A stretch of 64,000 nucleotides of DNA from Arcticibacterium luteifluviistationis (GCF_003258705.1 NZ_CP029480.1:2604001-2668000); one strand, 5' to 3'; counted from the stretch's first letter, positions 45,090 to 54,625 are shown. A program made the numbers and translations. The notes: generated by a model from the letters alone, not told the origin.

Positions 45090-46469
45090 ATGTCAAAATA
45101 TATTCAATTATTTAAAGACGCCCTTAAAGGCGACGAAGAAAGGGACTATACCTCTTTAAGCATTAATAAAGGCATTTTCTTATTATCAGTACCTATGGTA
45201 ATAGAGATGTTTTTTGAAGCATCTTTTGCTTTAGCGGATGCATTTTTTGTAGCACGTTATGTGGGCACTTTAGGCGTAGCTGCTGTAGGTCTTACAGAAT
45301 CAGTTCTGACCATTATATACTCCATGGCATGGGGTTTAAGCAGTGCTGCAGCTGCTGTGATAGCCAGACGGGTTGGCGAAAAAGATAATCAAAAGGCTGG
45401 TTTGGCTCTAGCCAATGTTACTTTGATATCAGTTTCTTTTGGGCTAATTATCGCAGGTTTCGGATATTATTTCTCTACGGATATTCTACGCCTTATGGGT
45501 GGTTCGGAAGAACTAGTTCAAGAAGGCCACTGGTACACTAGAATCCAGTTTCTAAGTTCCCCTATTATAATTCTCCTATTCACTTTAAGTGGTTCTTTAA
45601 GAGGGGCAGGCAGTGCATCCTTAGCTATGAAGTCTGTTATAATAGCCAATGTGCTAAACATAGCTCTTGATTATTTGTTTATTCCAGTAATGGGTTTGGG
45701 CATTAAGGGTGCAGCTATAGCAACTATGATTGGTAGAACAGTGGGTGTACTTTATCAACTTTACATTCTAACTAATGCTAGCAGCAAACTTCAATTATTA
45801 CTAAGAGACTTTATTCCTAAAAAAGCTATTATTGGTAATATTATAAAAATAGCCGCAGGAAGTACGGGGCAATTTTTGATACAATCTGCCAGCTGGGTAT
45901 TTATGGTTAGAATTCTATCTATTTATGGTAGTGAAGTCATTGCTGGGTATACCATTGCTTTAAGGATCATCATCTTCACCATCTTACCTTCTTGGGGCTT
46001 GGCAAATTCAGGGGCAACACTAGTTGGTCAAAACTTAGGTGCTGGTAAACCAGAAAGAGCCGTAAAATCAGCGTGGACCATTGCTTACATTAATATGGCC
46101 TTTATGACATTCATTGCCATATTCTTCTTTCTGTTTGCAGAGCCCTTTATTATTTTTTTTGATAGTACACCTCAAGTAGTTGAAACAGGTGTAAGTTGTC
46201 TAAAAATACTAGCCTCAGGTTATATTGTTTTTGCCTTAGGCATGGTCATTACCCAAGCTATTAACGGTGCGGGCGACACTGTTCCTCCTACTATTTTTAA
46301 TTTAGTTTGCTTTTGGTTTATACAAATCCCTCTAGCTTATTACTTAGCAGAAACAGTAGGTTGGAGAGAAACTGGAGTATTTGTATCAATTGTGGTTGCT
46401 GATTTTATCCTTGCTATATCAGCAGTGGTATACTTTAGAACCAACCGCTGGCAAAAGAAAAAAGTCTAA
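45090..46469 (+). CDS. MATE family efflux transporter
   Basis: A 459-residue inner-membrane exporter with 12 predicted helices in two related halves. Typical features are SVPMVIEMFFEASFALADAFFVARYVG at the first helix pair, GSLRGAGSASLAMKSVIIANVLNIALDYLFI, and the second-half ITQAINGAGDTVPPTIFNLVCFW. It expels cationic or other organic compounds using Na+ or H+ gradients; the substrate is unknown. It has its own 265-bp upstream region shared divergently with nhaC, including a palindrome overlapping a possible promoter. It ends at a strong bidirectional terminator. Confidence 0.93.
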   Translation: MSKYIQLFKDALKGDEERDYTSLSINKGIFLLSVPMVIEMFFEASFALADAFFVARYVGTLGVAAVGLTESVLTIIYSMAWGLSSAAAAVIARRVGEKDNQKAGLALANVTLISVSFGLIIAGFGYYFSTDILRLMGGSEELVQEGHWYTRIQFLSSPIIILLFTLSGSLRGAGSASLAMKSVIIANVLNIALDYLFIPVMGLGIKGAAIATMIGRTVGVLYQLYILTNASSKLQLLLRDFIPKKAIIGNIIKIAAGSTGQFLIQSASWVFMVRILSIYGSEVIAGYTIALRIIIFTILPSWGLANSGATLVGQNLGAGKPERAVKSAWTIAYINMAFMTFIAIFFFLFAEPFIIFFDSTPQVVETGVSCLKILASGYIVFALGMVITQAINGAGDTVPPTIFNLVCFWFIQIPLAYYLAETVGWRETGVFVSIVVADFILAISAVVYFRTNRWQKKKV

Positions 46470-46476
46470 AACAAAA

Positions 46477-46508
46477 AAGGAGCTTTTACCTGGGTAAAAG
46501 CTCCTTTA
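46477..46508. terminator. Bidirectional intrinsic terminator
   Basis: Perfect 14-bp arms (46477-46490 and 46495-46508, AAAGGAGCTTTTAC and complement) with a 4-nt loop, between the convergent MATE and metalloprotease genes. An A-run precedes and TTT ends it, so it serves both strands, better on the minus strand. Confidence 0.92.
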
Positions 46509-46526
46509 AATTACTACAAATGAGAT

Positions 46527-49196
46527 TTATCTATTAATCACAAATCTTTTAGATTGCTCACCACCTTCAGTTTTTAGCTTAACTATATAAGATCCTGCAT
46601 CATAATTATGCGTATCAATTCTATGCTCTAAAGCATTGTCTTCTAGTTCTAAATCTTTGTCGTAAACTTTGATTCCATTAATCTGAAAAATTTCAACTTT
46701 AGCTGTTTTAGCTTGTGCCATTCTAGCTTTCACATCTATATGATTAACCGTAGGATTTGGAGACAATGTCATATCAAACAAAGCAGCCTCTGAAGCCAAA
46801 GCTTTTGCAACAGGCTTCTGAATAGATAAGTTGTCAATAGCCCAACCCCAACCATTTACCCATTGGTCTGCATAAAGTCTAAATCTTAATAGCATTTCTG
46901 AACCTGCAGCCTCAGGAAGCAGAGCGTCATAAATATTAATTTCTCTTGTTCTATATAAAGCAGGAGATGGTGTTCCGTTTGATGTTGGAACCTCAGCATT
47001 GGCAGGAGTTAATGAACTATTAAATAACTCAGACCATGCATCATCAGAATTTGCATCGTAACCATCAGTTAGAGAAAACCAAGAACCTCCAAAGTCTAAA
47101 GACCCTTCTACAATCACGTAATCCCAAAAGCCCTCTTCTCCAAATACAAAACCTTCATCACCACCTTCAACCATGACTATTTCGTCAAAACTAATCGTAG
47201 CTGAATCTGTACTAATTAAAATTGGGTGTCTATAAAGTGCTATAGCATTATAATCAAAATCTAATGCCACCGTTCCAAAGGTAGGGTCATATAAACCTAA
47301 ACCATTTTTATAAGGACTCTCTGTTTGAAGAGCTCCATTTGACAGACCAGAAGGTGTTAAAATATTAAAGCCCGTAGACGCGAAAGCTTCAGTATCTTCC
47401 TCAAAGTCTAAAAATGCTTCCGAAATAGTTTCCAAAAGTGTGGTAGCCACAAATTCATAAACATCTGGCACTACTGGGCTATCAAAACTAGTTCCACCAG
47501 CTGTTGTTGGAATAGTAGTACTATTACCAGCCTTATCTACAGCCGTCATGCTGAGCGTAACTACGTCATTCTCTTCTAAAGCAGGTATTCCTTCAGGCAT
47601 TAAATAAGCTATTTCATCTGAACCCCCTTGAGAAAACTCAGCATCTGTATCCGCATTATACTTTCTTAAGCCAAAGGGAGTTTGGTCTACACCATTTATA
47701 GCATAATTAACATATACCGTATCTATTCCTGCCTCAAAAGCATCTTCTACATTTGCCACGAAGTTTATAGGAGAACCTGAAACTACAATAGTAGGGGGAT
47801 AATACTCTATTGATGGTCCCGCAATATCTGGACTACCAACCTCAAACAACCAATATAATTCAGGTGCAGACGGTGGACTTGTCATGTTATTTCCTAAATT
47901 ATCCGAAGCCGTGATAAAGTAAAAAATTAAAGAAGTTGGGTCTGTAATAGGAATTACTGCCGAAAACTTATTTCCTTCACCTTTAATTAATGGAACTTTA
48001 GTTGGATTTAAAAGGCCATTATCTCTTTCTTCAATGGTTCCTGTTTCCGTATCTAGAGAAATGTAATTCAAAATAGCCGAACCATCAACCAAACTTGTGT
48101 CAGAAAAAATAGTCACATTGATAGTAACCTCAGTGGCGGTTTCAATGTCTTTAACCGGAGTGTGAATAATAGAAGAACTCTTCCATCCCATATCCGTAAA
48201 AATATCCATCACTATTGGTCCCACATCATAATTGATTTCTCTGATACCCGCAGTTGGTGTCATTAAAGAATTTACTGTTCCCGCTGGATATGTATTATCA
48301 TCTAAATGAAAAATGCTTGAACCTGAATCAAATATGGTAGGAGCATAAAGACTTATTTTGTCTCCATTATTATTTCCAACCGCTAAAGGAGAGTTATAAA
48401 ACAAGTTTTCCGAAATAAGCTCGTTTCTCAAAGCTGTTGATGGATTTGGGAAAAGTGTAGTATCAACTACATTTTGGTCTTTCTCATTTTGAACGAAAGT
48501 ATCAAAAATCACTGGGATATCTGTTCCCAAACCATAATAACCTTGTGTACCTTCTACACCTAAAGAACCAACAAAACCTAAACCATGACAAAGCTCATGA
48601 AGAACTACCGACGTAAAATCGAACTGACCTACAGCTGGCGTTCCCGTAGTACCATAGTACCAGTTTTGTGCTGAACTAAAACGAGCTACAATATCAAAGT
48701 CTTCAGGAGAGTTTAAGGCCTGTCCACTCATTTTTTCAGCTAAAGCAATAGGATACCAAGTGTTAACTTTCCCTGCTCCTGCGAAATTTCTGTAATAAGT
48801 ACCTGGACTTGCAGAACCTAACACACTTGGCCCAAGGTCTTGCCATAAGGCTATTACTTCAATGTCTACATCAGAATTTAAAAGTTCAGACCATATATCT
48901 ACCGCTCGTTGAAAAGCATCTTGAGCTACTTGTGGCATTTCAGGGTCATAAAGCACGTTAAACTTAGCTGCATTTGTAGCCCCAGGCCTTAACCTGTTAT
49001 TGGCAGCAATAGCCAGTTTAATCTCTTCAGGAATATCTCTAAAGGTATTTTCGTCAATATGGCTAGCAGGACAAATAACTTCGTTACCTTTCTTCCACTC
49101 CATTTTGGCTTTATACTCTCTGTCAGTAAACTTTTGTTGTCCAAAGGCAGTAAGAGAAATAAATCCGATTAAAACAGATAAAACTTTTCTTTTCAT
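46527..49196 (-). CDS. Secreted zinc metalloprotease with type IX secretion sorting domain
   Basis: 889 residues. Signal peptide ~1-19 (VLIGFISLTAFGQ). The catalytic region has HELCHGLGF at residues 200-208, a zincin HExxHxxG site, in a ~350-residue protease domain. Beta-rich segments follow (~370-640), including GPSIEYYPPTIVVSGSPINF, and a jelly-roll-like part (~640-795) that ends in WGWAIDNLSI. The last ~78 residues (SPNPTVNHIDVKARM through GGEQSKRFVINR) are a T9SS type A sorting domain, so the protein should be exported across the outer membrane and cleaved or anchored. Substrate unknown; protein degradation for nutrition is likely. Confidence 0.88.
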   Translation of the reverse strand: MKRKVLSVLIGFISLTAFGQQKFTDREYKAKMEWKKGNEVICPASHIDENTFRDIPEEIKLAIAANNRLRPGATNAAKFNVLYDPEMPQVAQDAFQRAVDIWSELLNSDVDIEVIALWQDLGPSVLGSASPGTYYRNFAGAGKVNTWYPIALAEKMSGQALNSPEDFDIVARFSSAQNWYYGTTGTPAVGQFDFTSVVLHELCHGLGFVGSLGVEGTQGYYGLGTDIPVIFDTFVQNEKDQNVVDTTLFPNPSTALRNELISENLFYNSPLAVGNNNGDKISLYAPTIFDSGSSIFHLDDNTYPAGTVNSLMTPTAGIREINYDVGPIVMDIFTDMGWKSSSIIHTPVKDIETATEVTINVTIFSDTSLVDGSAILNYISLDTETGTIEERDNGLLNPTKVPLIKGEGNKFSAVIPITDPTSLIFYFITASDNLGNNMTSPPSAPELYWLFEVGSPDIAGPSIEYYPPTIVVSGSPINFVANVEDAFEAGIDTVYVNYAINGVDQTPFGLRKYNADTDAEFSQGGSDEIAYLMPEGIPALEENDVVTLSMTAVDKAGNSTTIPTTAGGTSFDSPVVPDVYEFVATTLLETISEAFLDFEEDTEAFASTGFNILTPSGLSNGALQTESPYKNGLGLYDPTFGTVALDFDYNAIALYRHPILISTDSATISFDEIVMVEGGDEGFVFGEEGFWDYVIVEGSLDFGGSWFSLTDGYDANSDDAWSELFNSSLTPANAEVPTSNGTPSPALYRTREINIYDALLPEAAGSEMLLRFRLYADQWVNGWGWAIDNLSIQKPVAKALASEAALFDMTLSPNPTVNHIDVKARMAQAKTAKVEIFQINGIKVYDKDLELEDNALEHRIDTHNYDAGSYIVKLKTEGGEQSKRFVINR

Positions 49197-49273
49197 ATTT
49201 GTAGTTCAGGATAGGTTATTTGGTAAATATAAATGATATTTCACTGTTTGATTGGCTCTAATAGCATTTATTT

Positions 49274-49291
49274 AGTGACTTTTATGTCACT
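49274..49291. promoter_or_regulatory. Inverted repeat between the protease and recQ genes
   Basis: AGTGAC-6-GTCACT, a perfect 6+6 palindrome, lies in the 131-bp divergent gap, 77 bp from the protease start and 36 bp from recQ. Its shape fits a dimeric regulator such as a Crp/Fnr-type protein, but no regulator is nearby. Confidence 0.4.
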
Positions 49292-49327
49292 TCTTAATTC
49301 TTTATACGTAATCGGTTGGCAAAAGGT

Positions 49328-51229
49328 ATGACCTCCCCCAAAGAAATTCTTCAAAAATATTGGCAATATGACAGCTTCCGTCCTCTTCAATCTGAGATTA
49401 TTTCTTCTGTTCTAGAAAAAAAAGACACTTTGGCTCTAATGCCTACGGGTGGCGGAAAATCATTATGTTTCCAAGTTCCTGGCTTAATATTAGATGGTGT
49501 AACCATCGTGATTACGCCGCTCATTGCTTTAATGAAGGACCAAGTATATCAACTAAAAGAACGAAATATTAGAGCCGCCGCTATCTTTTCAGGGATGCAC
49601 AAAAGCGATATTGACAGAACTCTGGACAATTTTGTTCTCGGAGATTATAAGTTTCTTTATGTATCTCCAGAAAGGCTTTTAACCGAAATGATGATTGAAA
49701 GAACCAAAAGAATGAACGTCAGTCTTTTGGTGATAGATGAGGCACATTGTATTTCAAAATGGGGCCATGATTTCAGACCTTCCTATTTGAAAATTAATAC
49801 TTTTAAGCAGTATTGCCCCAAGGCAAGCATTATTGCCCTGACCGCTACAGCTACTAAAGAAACTCAGAAAGACATTTTAGCACAGCTGAAACTGAAAAGG
49901 CCAGAAGTGTTTAAAATGAGCTTCAAAAGGAGTAATCTAGCCATCTATTCAAGTGAATCAAGTAGCAAAAACTTAGAACTGGCAGACTTAATAAATAAAG
50001 TACGCGGTTCAAGTATCGTATACTGCAAAACCAGAAAAGACACGCAAGAAGTGGCTCACTTTCTGAAGAATTGTGGTTTATCTGCTGATTTTTACCATGC
50101 CGGATTATCAAACGAACTTCGTTTTAAAAAACAGGAAGACTGGATTAAGAATAAAATACAAATTATAGTTAGCACTAATGCTTTTGGAATGGGGATTGAT
50201 AAGTCTGACGTTCGCTCAGTTTTTCATTTACACATTCCAGAAAACATGGAATCTTACTACCAAGAGATTGGTAGAGCCGGTAGAGACGGTGCGGATTCTA
50301 GTGTGTTTCTCTTATACAATAATCAAGATATTGAAAAACTGAAGTTTAATTTAGAGCAAGCATTTCCTCCGATTGAGTTATTAGTTAAACTATATCAGTC
50401 GTTGTGTAATTTTTATAAGCTCGCCTACGGCTCCATACCAGAACAGTATTATGAATTTGACAGTTATCACTTTCAAAGCACTTTTGGGCTTAAAGCCATT
50501 CCGACATATTACGGAATGAAAATGCTAGAAAATCAAGGTATCATAGAAATGAACGATTCCTATCAAGCTCCATCTCGATTTCAGTTTTTGATAAACAGTT
50601 TTGAATTAGGTAGCCTTCAAGATAAAAATAAAGACTTAGAAAAATTTACGCAGACCTTGCTCCGAATATATGGTGGAGAGCTATTTCTCAATCCTTCCAT
50701 TATTTCTGAAAGTGAAATTTCAAAGGCTTATGGAGCAGGTAAAATAATAGTGGAGCGTATGCTAAGAAGACTAGAGAAACTAAATATTGGGAGCTATTTT
50801 CAGCAGTCTGGCAAGCCAACTATTAGCTTTTTAGGTAAACGATATGATGCAGAGAAATTGCCTTTAAATCATTCCGAAATAGCTAAGAAGAAGAAAAGTG
50901 AAAAAGCCGCTATTGAAAGAATGATTAATTACGTTTCTGGTCACAGAAGGTGTAGAATGGCTCAGTTGCAAGATTATTTTGGTGAAGAAAATGTAGCCGA
51001 TTGCGGTCAATGTGACATTTGTAAACTTAAAAATGAAGAAACATTACGCATTCAGAAGATAGAGAGCTTAGGCGTTGAACTTGCTAAACAACTACCTATA
51101 CAGCTCAGCGAATTAACTTTGAAATCAGAAACCACTACTTTCGGGATAGAAGAAGTAATTCACCACTTTGTTGACCGAAACTATTGGATTCTTCAAAATG
51201 GAGTTCTAAAAGTAAACTCAAAGAACTGA
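49328..51229 (+). CDS. recQ: ATP-dependent DNA helicase RecQ
   Basis: A 3'-5' superfamily 2 helicase for repair and recombination. From the ATG at 49328 (a TTG four codons earlier is possible) it has 633 residues. Motif I MPTGGGKSLCFQ near 38-49, motif II DEAHC near 137-141, motif VI QEIGRAGRDG, then the RecQ C-terminal zinc-binding part with HRRCRM, CGQCDICK. A winged-helix region precedes the zinc cysteines, and the order is unusual: the cysteine cluster comes near residue 540-565. No full HRDC domain is seen at the C-terminus. Short RecQ forms like this accompany a longer paralogue in many Bacteroidota. Confidence 0.93.
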   Translation: MTSPKEILQKYWQYDSFRPLQSEIISSVLEKKDTLALMPTGGGKSLCFQVPGLILDGVTIVITPLIALMKDQVYQLKERNIRAAAIFSGMHKSDIDRTLDNFVLGDYKFLYVSPERLLTEMMIERTKRMNVSLLVIDEAHCISKWGHDFRPSYLKINTFKQYCPKASIIALTATATKETQKDILAQLKLKRPEVFKMSFKRSNLAIYSSESSSKNLELADLINKVRGSSIVYCKTRKDTQEVAHFLKNCGLSADFYHAGLSNELRFKKQEDWIKNKIQIIVSTNAFGMGIDKSDVRSVFHLHIPENMESYYQEIGRAGRDGADSSVFLLYNNQDIEKLKFNLEQAFPPIELLVKLYQSLCNFYKLAYGSIPEQYYEFDSYHFQSTFGLKAIPTYYGMKMLENQGIIEMNDSYQAPSRFQFLINSFELGSLQDKNKDLEKFTQTLLRIYGGELFLNPSIISESEISKAYGAGKIIVERMLRRLEKLNIGSYFQQSGKPTISFLGKRYDAEKLPLNHSEIAKKKKSEKAAIERMINYVSGHRRCRMAQLQDYFGEENVADCGQCDICKLKNEETLRIQKIESLGVELAKQLPIQLSELTLKSETTTFGIEEVIHHFVDRNYWILQNGVLKVNSKN

Positions 51230-52924
51230 AGCATCGTTTAAGTCATTCCTCACAAAAACATCACAGTCGTCAATCTTTTTAATAGACGTATAATGTTCCA
51301 TTACATATTTATGTAAATCGGGGACCTGCTCCAAAGCTGTCATGGTCATATCCCAATACGAATACTTTGTGGATGTAGCTAGCAGAAAGAAAGCTGGTTT
51401 TGACTTTTTAATGTCATTCAAATACAATTCACGTACCCTTTCCACAACTTTCGGTTTAGCCGCCTGGTTACCAAATAATCGTTCGGGAACATTATAATGT
51501 GTTGCCTGAAGAAAACCCGTTTCCACATGAATTTCGTTTCTCCAATCAAAAATAACCATCCTTGGATTTTCTAGATTTTTCTTAGTCGCATAATTAAGTA
51601 AATATTTACTCAATGGTGCTTTAACCAATGTATTTACCTTTTTATCAAAAAGTTCATCCATTTTACTGGTATAATAAAGAGCCTGATTTTTTAAAGAACA
51701 ATAAAATAAGAAGACACAAACAGCCAATACAGAAAAACTGAAAGTAGTTTTAAATTTTTCAGGCAAAAGCTGACGAACTAACGCATCCAAATTACCAATA
51801 CTATAGCCAAAAGTTAAAAAGAGTAGTGTGAAATAATGGCCATAAATGTTACCAGGTAAGCAAATGGAGTAAATGGACACAAGACTTAAAACTAAGCCAA
51901 CAATGTGCCTGAAATCTAGCTTTCTAATAAGAACTGGCAGTATTAGATTAACAGCAAAAAGTACGAAATAAAAGTGTTTTACATAATAATTTATATAATG
52001 CTCAGAAACTGATCTTGTCAAGAATACGCGTATGAATTTATTATAGAAAGATTCGGAAGTTCCATAGCTAAGATTAGTGGTAATATAGAAAAACCAAAAA
52101 TCTTCAAATATTCCAAAATAGGCAAAGTATGAAAAGATAAGAGCTGTAGAAATAAGCCCAGAAAAGGTAAAACCTAAGATATATTTTGCAGTAAATACAC
52201 CTTGACTTCTATACTTTTGAATAAAAACTAAAACACTTAAAGCTATACCTATTAAGGCTGCATGCGGTTTCCCATAAACGGACAAAGACAAAAGAAAGAC
52301 AGCCCAGAAATCATAACTATCCTTATGTTTTAAGGCTTCAAAATTCTTACTGAAAAAATACAGGCCTGCAGATAAAAACACCAAGCATGTAGCCTCATTA
52401 TTAAAATAATTAAAATCATAAACGAGGGTGGTACTTGCCAAAATAAACGGATACAAGAAATAAACGAAGTAGGGTTTCTCTTTGAAAAAATTCTTTAAAG
52501 ACAGATAAATAAATACCTGCGAAATAATCAAATAGACTACCCATACCCACCTAAAACCATTAAAAGACACTTCCTGCCCTAAAAACTGAGGAATAATAAA
52601 AGAGATAACCTGCAAAGGACCTAGGGTAGAGAACTCTACCGACCTATAAGGGACTGGGTCAATCTCTAAAAGCGTAAGAGCATTACTATAAATTAAAGAT
52701 TCGTCACCATTTAAGGGAGCATTAAGCAGTAAAGGGTACCATTTATAAATCAATACCCAAACTATAGCACATGTCAAAAGAAGCCATTCTTGTTTACTCG
52801 ACAAGGCTTTATTCTTGCTAATTATGTTAAAACAGAGGAACAAATAAAAACCAAAAATAAAAACCTTGAAAATCGGTGAATCTGCAATAGGCAAAAATGC
52901 AGACATGCTCAAAAATTGATTCAT
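51218..52924 (-). CDS. Multi-pass membrane protein, GT-C glycosyltransferase-like
   Basis: A 568-residue integral membrane protein with roughly 11-12 hydrophobic helices and a ~150-residue C-terminal soluble part. After an early helix it has LNGDESLIYSNALTLLEIDPVPY, matching the acidic first-loop motif of GT-C enzymes that use lipid-phosphate sugars (ArnT/PMT type). The soluble C-terminus (VIFDWRNEIHVETGFLQATHYN) would be periplasmic. Acceptor and sugar are unknown, and the family assignment is from topology and this motif. Its stop overlaps the end of recQ by 12 bp on opposite strands. Confidence 0.6.
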   Translation of the reverse strand: MNQFLSMSAFLPIADSPIFKVFIFGFYLFLCFNIISKNKALSSKQEWLLLTCAIVWVLIYKWYPLLLNAPLNGDESLIYSNALTLLEIDPVPYRSVEFSTLGPLQVISFIIPQFLGQEVSFNGFRWVWVVYLIISQVFIYLSLKNFFKEKPYFVYFLYPFILASTTLVYDFNYFNNEATCLVFLSAGLYFFSKNFEALKHKDSYDFWAVFLLSLSVYGKPHAALIGIALSVLVFIQKYRSQGVFTAKYILGFTFSGLISTALIFSYFAYFGIFEDFWFFYITTNLSYGTSESFYNKFIRVFLTRSVSEHYINYYVKHFYFVLFAVNLILPVLIRKLDFRHIVGLVLSLVSIYSICLPGNIYGHYFTLLFLTFGYSIGNLDALVRQLLPEKFKTTFSFSVLAVCVFLFYCSLKNQALYYTSKMDELFDKKVNTLVKAPLSKYLLNYATKKNLENPRMVIFDWRNEIHVETGFLQATHYNVPERLFGNQAAKPKVVERVRELYLNDIKKSKPAFFLLATSTKYSYWDMTMTALEQVPDLHKYVMEHYTSIKKIDDCDVFVRNDLNDASVL

Positions 52925-52977
52925 TCAATAAAATAAGTACAGGTTTTATATTTTCTTGACTTGCTATAAACGGGCTG

Positions 52978-52985
52978 CAAAACTA
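52978..52985 (-). promoter_or_regulatory. Promoter -7 box of the GT-C-like gene
   Basis: Minus strand TAGTTTTG, exact TAnnTTTG, continuing CAGCCC as at the rpsH promoter. Leader ~50 nt. Confidence 0.6.
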
Positions 52986-53044
52986 AAAAGAGAATTGCAA
53001 TCTATATAATTGCCAAAGGTAAATCTCTTATACTCCCTTTTTAG

Positions 53045-53052
53045 TATTTTTG
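53045..53052 (+). promoter_or_regulatory. Promoter -7 box of the GGGP synthase operon
   Basis: TATTTTTG, exact consensus, 25 bp before the GTG start at 53078. Confidence 0.6.
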
Positions 53053-53077
53053 CTTTTATTACGAAATAGCTAAGACT

Positions 53078-53404
53078 GTGAATAGAACCGAAAAGAAAAT
53101 AGCTCTCAACAAGCAGATAAACGATTTCACGGAAGACTTGAAATCAAAAGCTGGTGGATTTAAAAATCTTGGTAAAGATGCTTTGGTTATAGGTGGAATA
53201 ATAGTGGCTGGCTATTCGCTAATGAAACTTTTCACTGATGATGAAGACGAAAGCGAGGAAGTATCTTCTGAAGTAGAAAGCCCTTCTATATTCACATCGG
53301 CTATAAAAGGTGCTGCTTCTACCATATTATTGGCGGTAGCTAAAAGCAAACTAACGGATTATTTAGAAAGTTTAAACCAAGATGATAGTGAGCAAGATTC
53401 TTAA
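53078..53404 (+). CDS. Small single-helix membrane protein of unknown function
   Basis: 108 residues, starting with GTG (no ATG is available before the conserved part). An N-terminal amphipathic region rich in Lys and Glu precedes one glycine-rich hydrophobic helix (residues ~34-50, DALVIGGIIVAGYSLMKLF). Then comes a strongly acidic stretch (DDEDESEE) and a second weakly hydrophobic helix (TSAIKGAASTILLAVAKSKL). I recognise no family. It overlaps the GGGP synthase start by 23 bp, so the two are co-expressed and a membrane-associated partner role is conceivable. Confidence 0.75.
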   Translation: MNRTEKKIALNKQINDFTEDLKSKAGGFKNLGKDALVIGGIIVAGYSLMKLFTDDEDESEEVSSEVESPSIFTSAIKGAASTILLAVAKSKLTDYLESLNQDDSEQDS

Positions 53405-54137
53405 TAAAATAAAGAGTTTAAAGCACAAAGGTTTGGCCATTCTTATTGACCCAGATAAGGTCAATGAGGCTTCTCTAAACGAACTTATCATAAACGCCAT
53501 TCGGGCTAACGTTGACCTCTTTCTAGTGGGTGGAAGTCTTATTAGTTCTGATAACATGGATATGGTACTTTCTAAATTAAACGACGTAGAAAATATTCCG
53601 AGCGTCCTTTTCCCTGGAAACAGCTTACATATAAATAGTAAAGCAGATGGTATTTTACTACTCTCTCTTTTGTCTGGAAGAAATCCTGATTTCTTAATTG
53701 GTCAGCATGTTTTGGCGGCTCCTGCTCTTAAAAGGTCTAATCTAGAGATTCTACCAACGGCCTATTTATTGGTAGATGGAGGTAAACAGACAACAGCTTC
53801 TTATATTTCTAATACCACCCCTATTCCTAATGACAAAGCGGATATAGCAGTAGCCACGGCAATGGCGGGTGAAATGTTGGGTTTAAAATTGACCTATTTA
53901 GACGCTGGCAGCGGTGCTCAAAATCCTGTAAGCTTAGAAATGATAGAGGCCGTGAAGGCCAATATAGAAACTCCACTTATAGTAGGAGGTGGTATCAATA
54001 CTATTGAAAAAGCTAAAAATGCTTATCAAGCTGGTGCAGATATGATAGTGGTGGGAAATGCCACAGAAAAAGACCCAAATTTTATCATGGAATTAGGTGC
54101 TTTGAAAAAAGAACTTTCTACCCAAAAGACTATTTGA
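53382..54137 (+). CDS. Geranylgeranylglyceryl phosphate synthase family protein
   Basis: A 251-residue TIM-barrel prenyltransferase of the GGGPS/PcrB family. It joins a polyprenyl diphosphate to glycerol-1-phosphate, giving an ether lipid precursor as in archaea. Signatures: GLAILIDPDKVN, LFLVGGSLISSDNMD, LFPGNSLHINSKADGILLLSLLSGRNPDFLIGQHV, TAYLLVDGGKQTT, YLDAGSGAQNPV, PLIVGGGINTIEKAKNAYQAGADMIVVGN. This matches the group II enzymes known from Bacteroidota, which may use G1P though the physiological product is unsettled. The ATG lies inside the previous gene. A GTG two codons later is an alternative. Confidence 0.93.
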   Translation: MIVSKILNKIKSLKHKGLAILIDPDKVNEASLNELIINAIRANVDLFLVGGSLISSDNMDMVLSKLNDVENIPSVLFPGNSLHINSKADGILLLSLLSGRNPDFLIGQHVLAAPALKRSNLEILPTAYLLVDGGKQTTASYISNTTPIPNDKADIAVATAMAGEMLGLKLTYLDAGSGAQNPVSLEMIEAVKANIETPLIVGGGINTIEKAKNAYQAGADMIVVGNATEKDPNFIMELGALKKELSTQKTI

Positions 54138-54625
54138 TGCATCAGGTATTTTTAGGCATTGGTTCTAATTTGGGAGATAGAGAAATTTCTATTTCAAACG
54201 CTATTGAAAACATAGGAATAAGTTTAGGCAGGGTTATCAAAGTAGCTCCTACCATTTCGACCAAAGCATGGGGTAAAACAGATTCGCCCGATTACCTTAA
54301 TACTGTTGTTGAGATTAAAACCGAGCTTCTTCCTCTTGAGTTAATTGAGAAAGTTTTAGCTTTAGAAGCAAAACTAGGGCGTATTAGAACTGAAAAATGG
54401 GCAAGCCGCTTTATTGATATTGACATCCTGTATTTTAATAATTGGCATTTCAACACGCCCAATTTGGTAGTCCCCCACCCTTACATTGCTGAAAGAACAT
54501 TTGTTTTAGAGCCTTTGGCCAATATCGCTCCCTACTTTGTGCATCCAATTCATCGTAAGACCAATTTAGAACTTCTAAATACATTGACCAATGAAAATAA
54601 GGAGAGCGAAAAAGGAAGAGATTAA
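54137..54625 (+). CDS. folK: 2-amino-4-hydroxy-6-hydroxymethyldihydropteridine pyrophosphokinase
   Basis: Pyrophosphorylates the pterin in folate synthesis. 162 residues from ATG 54137, which overlaps the GGGPS stop by one base (TGATG). Signatures: FLGIGSNLGDRE at the start, KTELLPLELIEKVLALEAKLGRIR and the catalytic RFIDIDILYFNN followed by VPHPYIAERTFVLEPL. folB and folP are not adjacent. Unusually placed in an operon with a lipid enzyme. Confidence 0.96.
   Translation: MHQVFLGIGSNLGDREISISNAIENIGISLGRVIKVAPTISTKAWGKTDSPDYLNTVVEIKTELLPLELIEKVLALEAKLGRIRTEKWASRFIDIDILYFNNWHFNTPNLVVPHPYIAERTFVLEPLANIAPYFVHPIHRKTNLELLNTLTNENKESEKGRD

Noticed and set aside
53078-53404. Phage holin
   Set aside because: One clear helix and an acidic tail in a lipid/folate operon; no phage genes nearby.
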